NCBI GenBank assembly: GCA_900554335.1 | Contig: USGT01000010.1 | Span: 1-40,292, forward strand | Source: an uncultured Oscillospiraceae bacterium | GTDB lineage: Bacteria; Bacillota; Clostridia; Oscillospirales; Acutalibacteraceae | DNA: 40,292 bases | Direction: 5' to 3' | Shown here: positions 6,505-14,800 of the stretch, one piece after another | Numbering within the stretch: the stretch's first letter is position 1 | How the letters are laid out: every line of letters begins with the position of its first letter | Program-made: the position numbers and the translations under genes | Notes under the pieces: model-generated | Told to the model about the DNA's origin: nothing | The model's input: only the letters and a program-made list of their open reading frames with translations | Databases searched by the model: none

Positions 6505-8091
6505 TTAGCGGTTTAAAAATGGATCTGTTTTTACTTCTTTATAAATTGAATGTATATCTTGAGGATTTTTGTTGATGTTTCCTATTATTGAGCAGAAAAC
6601 CGAAAAGTAAAAATCTTTTTTGTTGTTCATTCGGGCTACATCTTTTGATATATGAGTATGGATTTGCGGATTTTTCAATTTTATGTTGTCAGGTTTTTCG
6701 AGCTTTTTTAAAAGATTTGCAGAAAATACCTTGAGGTTCCTTGAAAGTGTTTGGCTCAAAGAAGGCTTTGTAAGTTCGATAATTTGAGTATATATTAAAA
6801 TAAGAAGGAAAACGTTTTCCTTTGTATTTTCAAAAGCTTGGCATAAATCCAAAAAATTTTTCAGTGTGCGTTTTTCTCTTTCGCTTAAGAAGTAGGACTC
6901 ATTAATATATTGCGTGCAAGCATATTTAATCGGCATTAAGAGGTTTAGATTTTTGCTGTATATGAAAAATCTTTTTATAATTTCAAGTTCTTCAGGAGTT
7001 TGTGAATCTTTCAAAGCTTTGGAAGACATGGTGAAAATGTAATCTGAAATGTATTCAAATGATTTTTCAAAGGCAACATCCTCATCAAGCGTTGTGTGAG
7101 ATGCAATTTTCCCTGAAGATGTTAAACTTGGGCAGGAGTGAGTTATGGTGTTTAAAAGAACTGAATTTAAATGCGATCCCTTAATGCCGTCTTTTTCATG
7201 ATTGCTAGAGGGTTTGAAAGGTATTTTGGGGGATTTAGAAATTTTAGTCTGTTTATTGCTCAATACAAATCTTGGCAAACTCGGAGGAATATTAGGATTG
7301 AATTTCAAACTTGGTTTTTGTTTAGGCTTCTGTTGCGGTTTGGTTGCTGATTGCTGCTTGGTTAATAGTTGCTTATTGATCACTGGCTTAGGATTGACCA
7401 TTGGTTGCGGATTGACCATTGGTTGCGGATTGACCATTGGTTGCGGATTGACCATTGGCTGAGGATTGACCATTGGCTGAGGATTGATCACTGGCTGTGG
7501 ATTGATCACTGGCTGTGGATTGATCACTGGCTGTGGATTGACCACTGGCTGTGGATTGACCATTGGCTGCGGATTGACCACTGGTTGCGGATTGACCACT
7601 GGTTGCGGATTGATTACTAGCTGCGGGCCAACTACTTGATTTTGCGGATAGGTTCTGGCCAAATGCTGCTGAAATTCCTCTTCCGTTATTTCCAATTTGA
7701 GATTAAAGTCTCTTTCATGGCTCGGCTCCATAAGGGCTAAATTTGGCTGAATGTCAGGAACATAGTTTAATATTTGCGGGATGAAATTTGCATATTGAAG
7801 GTAGGTGTCATCAGGTTGCCGCGGGACATAATATATTTGGCCGTCAATGATTTCCGTGTTCGGGGTTAGATGCTGGAAGTTTTGAAGTGCGGCTTGATTT
7901 TCAATCGTGGTAGGGGCGTAATAGCACGTGACGGGAGGAATACTATCGACGCTTGACGCTGCAACCGTTGCGTTGTTTGAAGAAGGCGCCACTTCGCCGG
8001 GAAATGGTGCTGCAGCTGCAAACGGAAGGTCCCCTGCGAGAACAATTGAAGATAAAATTGCAGAAATAGCTCTTTTTTGGTTTTTTTTCAT
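6505..8091 (-). CDS. Secreted protein with NPQPVV-type hexapeptide repeats
   Basis: I do not recognise the family. A frame extends upstream to 8229, but the likely start is ATG at 8091. The peptide from there opens MKKNQKRAISAILSSIVLAG, a signal peptide probably cut in the AAAA-P region. GAGGAG lies about a dozen bases upstream and a consensus promoter ends near 8135. The 528-residue precursor has three parts: a mature N-terminal region (~25-160), thirteen tandem hexapeptides of the form NPQP(V/M)(V/I) (~161-238), and a Lys/Pro-rich linker leading to a mostly helical C-terminal domain (~330-528) with no motif I know. The repeat should form an extended proline-rich stalk, like wall-spanning segments of Gram-positive surface proteins, yet no LPXTG anchor is present. 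A spacer role is inference. Confidence 0.8.
   Translation of the reverse strand: MKKNQKRAISAILSSIVLAGDLPFAAAAPFPGEVAPSSNNATVAASSVDSIPPVTCYYAPTTIENQAALQNFQHLTPNTEIIDGQIYYVPRQPDDTYLQYANFIPQILNYVPDIQPNLALMEPSHERDFNLKLEITEEEFQQHLARTYPQNQVVGPQLVINPQPVVNPQPVVNPQPMVNPQPVVNPQPVINPQPVINPQPVINPQPMVNPQPMVNPQPMVNPQPMVNPQPMVNPKPVINKQLLTKQQSATKPQQKPKQKPSLKFNPNIPPSLPRFVLSNKQTKISKSPKIPFKPSSNHEKDGIKGSHLNSVLLNTITHSCPSLTSSGKIASHTTLDEDVAFEKSFEYISDYIFTMSSKALKDSQTPEELEIIKRFFIYSKNLNLLMPIKYACTQYINESYFLSEREKRTLKNFLDLCQAFENTKENVFLLILIYTQIIELTKPSLSQTLSRNLKVFSANLLKKLEKPDNIKLKNPQIHTHISKDVARMNNKKDFYFSVFCSIIGNINKNPQDIHSIYKEVKTDPFLNR
7378..7611 (-). repeat. Tandem array of thirteen 18-bp units
   Basis: The unit reads, on the minus strand, AATCCGCAACCAATGGTC with small variants, and encodes NPQPMV, NPQPVV or NPQPVI (once NPKPVI). 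The array is exactly 234 bases. Neighbouring units are often identical in blocks (five consecutive MV units, three consecutive VI units), which points to recent unit duplication by slippage or unequal exchange. Confidence 0.95.
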
Positions 8092-8134
8092 AAAAATTTG
8101 TTGCTCCTCTTGCCTTAATAAACTTTTAATTCCA

Positions 8135-8163
8135 ATTATAACTTTCCGGAACACATAAATCAA
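8135..8163 (-). promoter_or_regulatory. Promoter of the repeat-containing secreted protein gene
   Basis: On the minus strand TTGATT (8158-8163) and TATAAT (8135-8140) are 17 bases apart. A start near 8128 gives a leader of about 37 bases, which supports the ATG at 8091 and excludes the longer frame. Confidence 0.75.
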
Positions 8164-8344
8164 CAATGTTTTGAGAATAATATTCCTCAAGGGGCATTTT
8201 ATGCTGATGAACATATAAATTGCGTGCAAACCATAAATGATTTTATATAATTTAAATAAAATTTAGATTAGTGGTCAAAAAGGTAATAAAAGTTTTAAAA
8301 TTCGCTAAAATTTTCAAAATGTTTGAAAAATCACCAAAAAACTA

Positions 8345-8373
8345 TTGACTTATTTTTTGATTTTATATACTAT
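8345..8373 (+). promoter_or_regulatory. Promoter of the TasA-like gene and probably of the whole surface locus
   Basis: TTGACT (8345-8350) and TACTAT (8368-8373) are 17 bases apart. The region between 8164 and 8344 is AT-rich, has no gene and shows no other clear site. Confidence 0.72.
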
Positions 8374-8427
8374 AGTCCACGAAGAATAAATTAAAATGAA
8401 AAATAAATAGAAAGGTGGCAAATTATC

Positions 8428-9255
8428 ATGAATAAGGAAAGCAAAAAACTCACATGGGCCGTAGGCTTAGTAGCAGGTTTGGGGGTGCTCTCAATAGCGT
8501 ATGCAGCACTTTCATCGACACTTAATATTAAAGGTGAAGGCGCCTCAGTAAACGTTGGTTATGTTCGTTTCCAAGGTGGCGAAAGTGGTGACAGCGAATT
8601 TACAGTAGACCAAAAGGGTTCTCAACCATGGGCAATAGGTTCAACCAACAAAGAATATATCAAAGGTAACGTTGAAAACGGAACAGAAAGTGGCGGTATT
8701 TTCGAACGTGAAGATGGAACTACTGGTTTGATTCTTAAAGCAGATAACTTTACTAAGAACTGGTCTAAAGCTTTGGCTAAACCAGGTAACCTTAAATTAA
8801 GTGCAACAAACAAGGTGAAAGATACTGTTACCATTACAGGCGCAGAACTTAATGACTACGGTTCATTCATTATTTATAAATTAGATATAATCAATGAAGC
8901 AACCAACGATATGAGACTTAAAAATCTGCCAAGTATTACTCTTGACAGATTGTCATCTACGAATGGTGGCGAAGCGACAGCTGATACTAATATAGAAAGA
9001 GCTATCTATACTAATTGTGATACTGCAAACTTTGTAAAACCATGCACGACTCCATTGTCAATAACCACAAAGGGTTCTGATGGCACAATTGAAGAAAGCA
9101 GCAAAACAGAGTTTAACTATTTGGCACCTGGTGCAAAAACCACATGGTATTTAAGAGTTGGATTTAAGAATTATAATCAAACTTCTAATAATTTAAATGG
9201 AAAAGTAACATTTGACTTCTCAGTTATCCCACAATGGGAAGCAGTAATGGCATAA
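8428..9255 (+). CDS. TasA/CalY-like SipW-dependent secreted protein
   Basis: A 275-residue protein with a SipW-type signal peptide: Lys-rich start, hydrophobic core, then SIAYAALSSTLNIKGEG, likely cut after AYA near residue 26. The following small-residue beta-strand (LNIKGEGASVNVGYV) is the arrangement seen in camelysin/TasA-like proteins and other SipW substrates. The mature protein is rich in Thr, Asn and Gly and predicted mostly beta, ending with a FNYLAPGAKTTWYLRVGF strand and VTFDFSVIPQWEA. In the TasA family such subunits polymerise into extracellular fibres through an N-terminal strand; fibre formation here is inference. AAAGGTGG precedes the ATG. It is the first gene of the locus with the signal peptidase at 9622 and the giant protein at 11868, which shares its signal pattern. 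No LPXTG anchor is present. Confidence 0.82.
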   Translation: MNKESKKLTWAVGLVAGLGVLSIAYAALSSTLNIKGEGASVNVGYVRFQGGESGDSEFTVDQKGSQPWAIGSTNKEYIKGNVENGTESGGIFEREDGTTGLILKADNFTKNWSKALAKPGNLKLSATNKVKDTVTITGAELNDYGSFIIYKLDIINEATNDMRLKNLPSITLDRLSSTNGGEATADTNIERAIYTNCDTANFVKPCTTPLSITTKGSDGTIEESSKTEFNYLAPGAKTTWYLRVGFKNYNQTSNNLNGKVTFDFSVIPQWEAVMA

Positions 9256-9621
9256 TCGTATAGCAATAAAATTTAAAAAGATTTATTCATACAAAAATTT
9301 ACAAATAGATGTTCCCAAAAATCTATTCATAAAAATTCATGGCAACCGAGAGGTTGCCACCCCCTTTAACTTAAATTATTCAAAATAAACAGAATTCAAA
9401 CTCGGCGTTTATATTAAGTGTTTTTAGTAACTAGTCTTTTTGATTCAAAAATTATATTTCAAATTATCTTAGTTTTTGCATAGGCTCGTTTCATTTTGAT
9501 AAACTCTTGTATGGTTGCCGGGTTTTAATTCTAAAATAATGTGCGATTGAAATTTTCGATGATGTATATAACGGAATTAGCAACTTGATTGCTAAAATCA
9601 ACTGAAAGAGAAATTTTGAAA
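9256..9621 (+). other. Intergenic leader with two hairpins and a possible weak promoter
   Basis: No gene is apparent in these ~365 bases. A 7-bp stem (AATAGAT at 9304 with ATCTATT at 9321) is followed by a very stable 8-bp stem TGGCAACC-GAGA-GGTTGCCA (9340-9359) with a GNRA-type loop. What follows is CCCCCTTTAA, not a T run, so it is a poor terminator and may instead protect the 3' end of the upstream message or allow partial readthrough. A weak promoter candidate for the next genes is TTGCAT (9476) with TAAACT (9500), 18 bases apart. Confidence 0.5.
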
Positions 9622-10782
9622 ATGTGTAGGGTAAATAAATTGAACAGACATAAAATAATTTTAATTTCAGCTGAGTTATTTTTAGCCTGCATGCTTTTTG
9701 TTGATAGCTTTTTAAGAGACATTGTCTCGAAAAGTTTTTTGACGGGTATTGTCGGAGTGATTTTTGCGGTTTTGTATGTTTACTTAGGAATCGTGCCGGA
9801 GAATAGGCGGTATTTTAGTGATGCAATGTACACAATTACAATAATTGGAACTGTGTATTACATCGCAATTTATTTGCTAGGCCTTCTCACAGGGTTCTAT
9901 TTAAATAGTAACAACCTTTCACTTGGTGGAATTTTTAGTAATATTCTAGGCGCTGCGCTTTACATTATTGTTATGGAGCTCTTCCGCTACTTAGTTGTTA
10001 CCAACTGCAAAAAAGATAAAGCCGTTATGATTCTTCTCATTGTCGTGCTGACACTTTGCGACGTTTCCGACAATATTTACAGCAGCGACTTTACTAACAT
10101 CAGCAGTATGATTAATTTAATAGGATTCTATGTTGTGCCAAGTGCTGTGAAAAACGTGGCGCTAACATACGTAGCTGTTAAAGTCAGCTACAAACCGGCA
10201 ATTTTTTACAGGTTCATTTTTGAACTTCCGGTTTATTTCGTGCCGATAATTCCAAACGTCGGGGAATATCTGCAAACTATTTTCAACATTGTTGTTCCTG
10301 TGATTTTCTTCTACTATTTTTATCTTTCTTACAGGCACGACACTGTGAAATTTTACAACAGAAAATTAAAAATTGCTTTAACGATTTTAAAATATATCAT
10401 AGCTTTGCTCATGGTATTTTTCGTTGCGCTCATTAGCGGGTTCTTTAAATATCATTTAGTAGTGGTGGGTTCCGGCTCAATGACTCCTACTATAGAAAAG
10501 GGCGATGGAATAATCGTTAAAAAGCTCAGCAAGGAGGAAGCTAAAAAGCTCCAAGTTGGTCAGATACTCGTTTTCAAAAATTCGGGTTTAATTTTGGTTC
10601 ACAGAATTACTAAATTAACTGAAAACGAAAAAGGTGAGCTTTGTTTCCGAACTAAGGGTGACTTTAATGATTCCGAGGATGTTTTCATAACTCATGTGGA
10701 TGATGTTGTCGGAATTACTGATTTTAAAATACCTAAAATCGGTCTGCCTACTGTATGGCTTAAAGAACAAGCGAATTTTTAA
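9622..10782 (+). CDS. sipW: SipW/ER-type signal peptidase I with polytopic N-terminal extension
   Basis: Residues ~265-386 form a signal peptidase I catalytic domain. The nucleophile serine is S286 in VGSGSMTPTIEKGDGIIV. The general-base position carries histidine (H327 in ILVHRITKL), as in SipW and eukaryotic/archaeal peptidases, instead of lysine. The GD motif is TKGDFNDSED. Residues 1-265 hold about seven hydrophobic segments, unlike the roughly 190-residue classical SipW. The enzyme would cut the SipW-type signal peptides of its neighbours at 8428 and 11868 at the outer membrane face. ATG at 9622 is chosen because the encoded peptide precedes the first membrane helix, but its ribosome site is weak (AAAGAG). 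A TTG at 9640 with AGGG eight bases upstream is an alternative. It is followed after 18 bases by the next gene. Confidence 0.88.
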   Translation: MCRVNKLNRHKIILISAELFLACMLFVDSFLRDIVSKSFLTGIVGVIFAVLYVYLGIVPENRRYFSDAMYTITIIGTVYYIAIYLLGLLTGFYLNSNNLSLGGIFSNILGAALYIIVMELFRYLVVTNCKKDKAVMILLIVVLTLCDVSDNIYSSDFTNISSMINLIGFYVVPSAVKNVALTYVAVKVSYKPAIFYRFIFELPVYFVPIIPNVGEYLQTIFNIVVPVIFFYYFYLSYRHDTVKFYNRKLKIALTILKYIIALLMVFFVALISGFFKYHLVVVGSGSMTPTIEKGDGIIVKKLSKEEAKKLQVGQILVFKNSGLILVHRITKLTENEKGELCFRTKGDFNDSEDVFITHVDDVVGITDFKIPKIGLPTVWLKEQANF

Positions 10783-10800
10783 TAAGGGAGTGAACTTGAT

Positions 10801-11832
10801 TTGAAGAAGGTAAAAAAGTTAAATATTATTTTTGCTGTATGTGCAGCTGCGCTTGCGATTTTCTTTCTTTATTTAGGGTCAGTGTTTAAAATTGAGAATA
10901 AACTCAGTTATAGTGAAGAGGGTAATGTAGACTACAAAGTCTATCTTAAATCTAATAATGATTTTAATACTCCTTATTTAGGAAAAGGAAGAAAATACAT
11001 TGCAAGTCTTATTGATCATATTAATGTTGATTATAACTATCGCTTTAAAGGCGACAAAGACATGGACTACACTTGCAAATATTATATTATAGCCTCGGCA
11101 GCTGTTAAAGACGGCGGAACTGACGGCAAATTGCTTTATGAAAAAGAAAAATATTTGCTTAGCGATAAAACTAAAAGCGTGAGCGGCAAAGAAATTGTTT
11201 TAGCTGAATCTATCGACCTTGATTACGGCGAATACAATAAAATAATAGAAGATTTCACAAGCAAATATTCGCTTTCAGGTAATAGCAGCACGCTTAATCT
11301 TTCTATGAAAATTGAATTAACCGCAAATGGCGGAGAATTTTCATCGCCTATAAGCGACACAAGTGAACTCGGGCTTTCAGTTCCTTTAACAGACAGGACT
11401 GTTGCTATCGACGTAGCTTACAAAGAAATAGATGAAAAGAAAGAAAAAATTGAAGTTTCGCCTAACAAGATGTGGAATATTATTTTCTTCATTATTGGGC
11501 TTGCTTTTGCTGCATATGCTGCAAGGATGATATTAGTTTTAGTCAAACAGTATTTAAAAACAAAAAGCGAACAATCTGTTTACGATAAAAGAAAAGCAGA
11601 AATATTAGGCCATTATGGAAGAGTAATTTCTAGTGTTGATGAAATTAAAGATATTTCGTCGCTTAGTTTCATAGATGTTGATGATTTTGTCGACCTTATT
11701 AACATAAGAGATTGCCTTGATAAACCGATTCTATTTTCTGAAGTCGAAGACGGCCAAGAAATAGCTTGGTTTGTAGTGGTCGATAACGACAACGCTTACA
11801 GATATATTTTAGATGGTCAAGAGGGTGAATAA
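10801..11832 (+). CDS. DUF5305-like bitopic membrane protein
   Basis: A 343-residue protein with membrane helices at about 9-29 and 225-247. These place a roughly 195-residue domain outside and a 95-residue tail inside. The outer domain opens with NVDYKVYLKSNNDFNTPYLG and continues IDHINVDYNYRF, a pattern I associate with DUF5305, a family of unknown function often found beside SipW-type signal peptidases. The inner tail contains SSLSFIDVDDFVDL and a final AWFVVVDNDNAYRYIL strand and may be a separate small domain. The start is TTG with AAGGGAG ten bases upstream. Its position between the peptidase and the giant substrate suggests a role in export or assembly at the membrane; that is inference from context. 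Confidence 0.75.
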   Translation: MKKVKKLNIIFAVCAAALAIFFLYLGSVFKIENKLSYSEEGNVDYKVYLKSNNDFNTPYLGKGRKYIASLIDHINVDYNYRFKGDKDMDYTCKYYIIASAAVKDGGTDGKLLYEKEKYLLSDKTKSVSGKEIVLAESIDLDYGEYNKIIEDFTSKYSLSGNSSTLNLSMKIELTANGGEFSSPISDTSELGLSVPLTDRTVAIDVAYKEIDEKKEKIEVSPNKMWNIIFFIIGLAFAAYAARMILVLVKQYLKTKSEQSVYDKRKAEILGHYGRVISSVDEIKDISSLSFIDVDDFVDLINIRDCLDKPILFSEVEDGQEIAWFVVVDNDNAYRYILDGQEGE

Positions 11833-11867
11833 TAAAAAAGAGTTTTTAGCGAAGGAAGTTATGCCTA

Positions 11868-14800
11868 ATGATGAAAAGATTTATTCGGCAAAAGAACCGG
11901 AATAGCAAAACTATGGGTGTAGTGCTGTTGATAGCTGTGCTGTGTTTGTCAGTTGTCTACGCAGCGCTCTATAGTGTTATATATATGTATGGCACTGGCT
12001 CGGTGGATATTTCATACAAAGACCTTTACTACTGGGTTGACACAAGCACTGGTAAAGGAAATTTTTATACTTCTTGCACTAATGGCACGGCGACTTCATC
12101 GACGGGTATTACTAAGATGAGTGTGGCTGTTAATGCTCTTAAAGAGGGCGGAACTATTCATATGTTAAGCCCGTATAGTGCAACTGCAGAGGAAACCGTA
12201 AGCGTTAACAGCAAAACGGTTAAAATTCAAAGGTATGTGAAGAAAGACGAGAATGATAAGGTGGAATTAGAATATTCTAATGAAAAAGGACCTTTGTTCA
12301 ATGTTTCTGCAAACCTTAAATTTGACCTTGTTAGAGTTGGAACAGAGGCTCCATGCTTAACAATAGACGGAAGCGAAATTACTAGTGATGCCAGCGCATT
12401 TAACGTTTTAAGTGGCGGAACACTTACTTTGAATAATGATGCTGACGGCGTTGCCCAGGGCACGTTTGTTGTAACTGGAAACTATGCCAGTGTATCAGGC
12501 GGTGCAGTTAATTTAAGCGGTGGCTCATTAGTTGCAAATGCTGTTCAATTCACAGATAACCGTTCCATAAATACTTTGGAATCTTATGGCGGAGCTATAT
12601 ATGCATCAGGAGGATCAAATGTAACATTAAATAATTGTTCATTTGAAAACAACACTGCAAGGAGCTCAACTAAGATTAATGTTGAAGGAACGATATATCA
12701 AAAAGGTGAACATCCAGCATATGGTGGAGCTGTTTACAGTATTAGTTCAACGGTTAATATGTCCGGCTGCACATTCACAGCAAACGCAGCCGACGTTGAA
12801 GGAGACAACGGCGTTCTTGCTTCAGGTGGTGCGGTTTACATTGGTAGTCAATCCAGCGGAAGCATGAAAGACTGCACAGTAACAAACAACCAGACTTCTT
12901 ACAATGGACGCACAGGAGCAGGCGTTTGTGTTGCAGTGGGTGGAAATAATTTTGCATTTAGCGGCAAAACAATTATTGAAGGCAACCACTGTTATTTCCT
13001 TAGAGCAGACATAGACAACGGCTTAAACGAAAACGATAACTTGCACCTTGAGGGCGAGGCGAGCAACATTTCTGTTGACACTTCAAAGCTTTCTGCAGGA
13101 AGTAAAATTTACATTACTGCTAGCCCGAGCCCTTCGGAAAATAGTGACTTTAGGTCGTTGATTTCTGATAAGAGCCATAAAGCTTCTTCAACTGGCTATT
13201 TTGAATCAGATGTTGGAGGATACGTAGTACAATCTAACACAGATAGTGATGATGGCGGGCTTTACTTAGTTGCGGGTTCATCATACACTGACCTTTGGTA
13301 TGGCTGCAAGAATATTTACCAATTCGATAGATATGGCAAGGTCGATGGTAACTATTTCTATTATGGATTTTTCGGTGATGAAGCTTTAACTCAGGACACT
13401 GGCTTCACTCGTTTGACTGACGCTGTGGCTGCATTGCAAACAGGCGGAAAAATTCACATGCTTAAAACTTATAAAGTGTCAGTCAGTGAAACGGTGAATA
13501 TGCCTGAAAACAAAACTGTTAATGTCGTTCGTGAAAGCAGCCTCGGAGGCAACTCAATGTTTAAGCTGCAAGAGGGAACGTTCATAATCAATTCTTTGGA
13601 AGACAGTTCAAAAATTATTTTCGACGGCCAAAATCTTTCCGCGAGCACATCTGGTGGCGCTTTTTCTGCCACAAGGAACACCACCGGTAATGGCGGCGAA
13701 AACAATTTCGAGTTAAATGGTATCCAAAAATCTGATGGCACCAAGTCAATTATTATTCAAAATAATAAAATTACTGGCTCTTATAATTCTGGCGGCGGAT
13801 TATACATCTGGAGTGACAAAAGCAAAATTTCAAACTGCGAAATAAAAAATAACAGCACTGAAAAAACAGGCGGCGGAATTTACTTTAGCAATTCAATGGG
13901 AAGCTATGTTCTTGAAAACTGCAATGTAACAAACAACACGGCTTCCGAAAATGGCGGCGGCGTTTACCTGGATTATGGAACATACGCGATGCTTGGCACG
14001 ATGAACATAACGGGGAACACCGTTAATGGCGCGGCTAATAACCTTTACGTAGTAAACGCAGTAGGTTTGGCCAGCGGTTCAAGCTCGCTGAGCACTGGTA
14101 GCCAAATCGGCTTGACGACTTCTAGCACGCCGGCTGAAGGCTCCAACGTTAAGTTCGCTTCGAGCGCTACCGAAGCTATGAAAGCTTGCTTCACGCCGGA
14201 CGTTAGCGATTATAAGGTTAAATACAACAGCAGCGACAATGGCCTTTACCTCATTGTTCCGATTTACGGTGACCTTTGGTACAAAGCCGATGAAAACGAC
14301 TCTAACACCAAGAAGTTCTTCGAAGGGTCGGACGTGAACAATTTAACCGCGACTGACATTACCAAATTCAGCAAAGCGGTGCAGTGCCTTAGAGCAGACG
14401 GCAAAATCCACATGCTAACGACTTACGAAAGCACAGAAAACGAAACCACAACTATGCCTGCGGGCAAGAACGTCACAGTGCTTCGCGACGGCACCTTCAA
14501 TAATGCTTCGATGTTCAAAATCACTAAAGGAACCTTCGAAGTTAACGCAACTGACGAAAGTTCTTCGGTAACCTTCGACGGCCAAAAAATTGAAACTACC
14601 GTTTACAAAGGCGGTGCGTTCTATGTTGGCAGTGATGGAAGCCTTAAACTCAGCGGCGCTGAAAAAACAGTAGAAAACAAAAAAGAAAAAACTATTGTTA
14701 TTAAAGATAATATCATTTCTCGTTCTTCTGATACTTCTATTGTTTATGTTTATGGCGGCGGGGTTTACCTTGGAGGCAGTGGAACAAGTACGCTAACAAA

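Noticed and set aside
7378..7611. CRISPR array
   Set aside because: The units are contiguous 18-bp coding repeats without spacers, and no cas gene is present.
7202..7620. Plus-strand open frames across the hexapeptide array
   Set aside because: They exist only because an 18-bp repeat keeps every frame open; there is no ribosome site or promoter, and the minus-strand gene explains the region.
8092..8229. N-terminal extension of the repeat-containing secreted protein up to 8229
   Set aside because: It would bury the signal peptide 46 residues inside the protein and would start upstream of the promoter at 8135-8163.
2436..8300. A genomic island inserted at the 3' end of tRNA-Arg
   Set aside because: The accessory genes begin right after the tRNA, but no integrase was found and I saw no second copy of the tRNA 3' end (GGTTCGAATCCCTCCGGGCG) further along the window.
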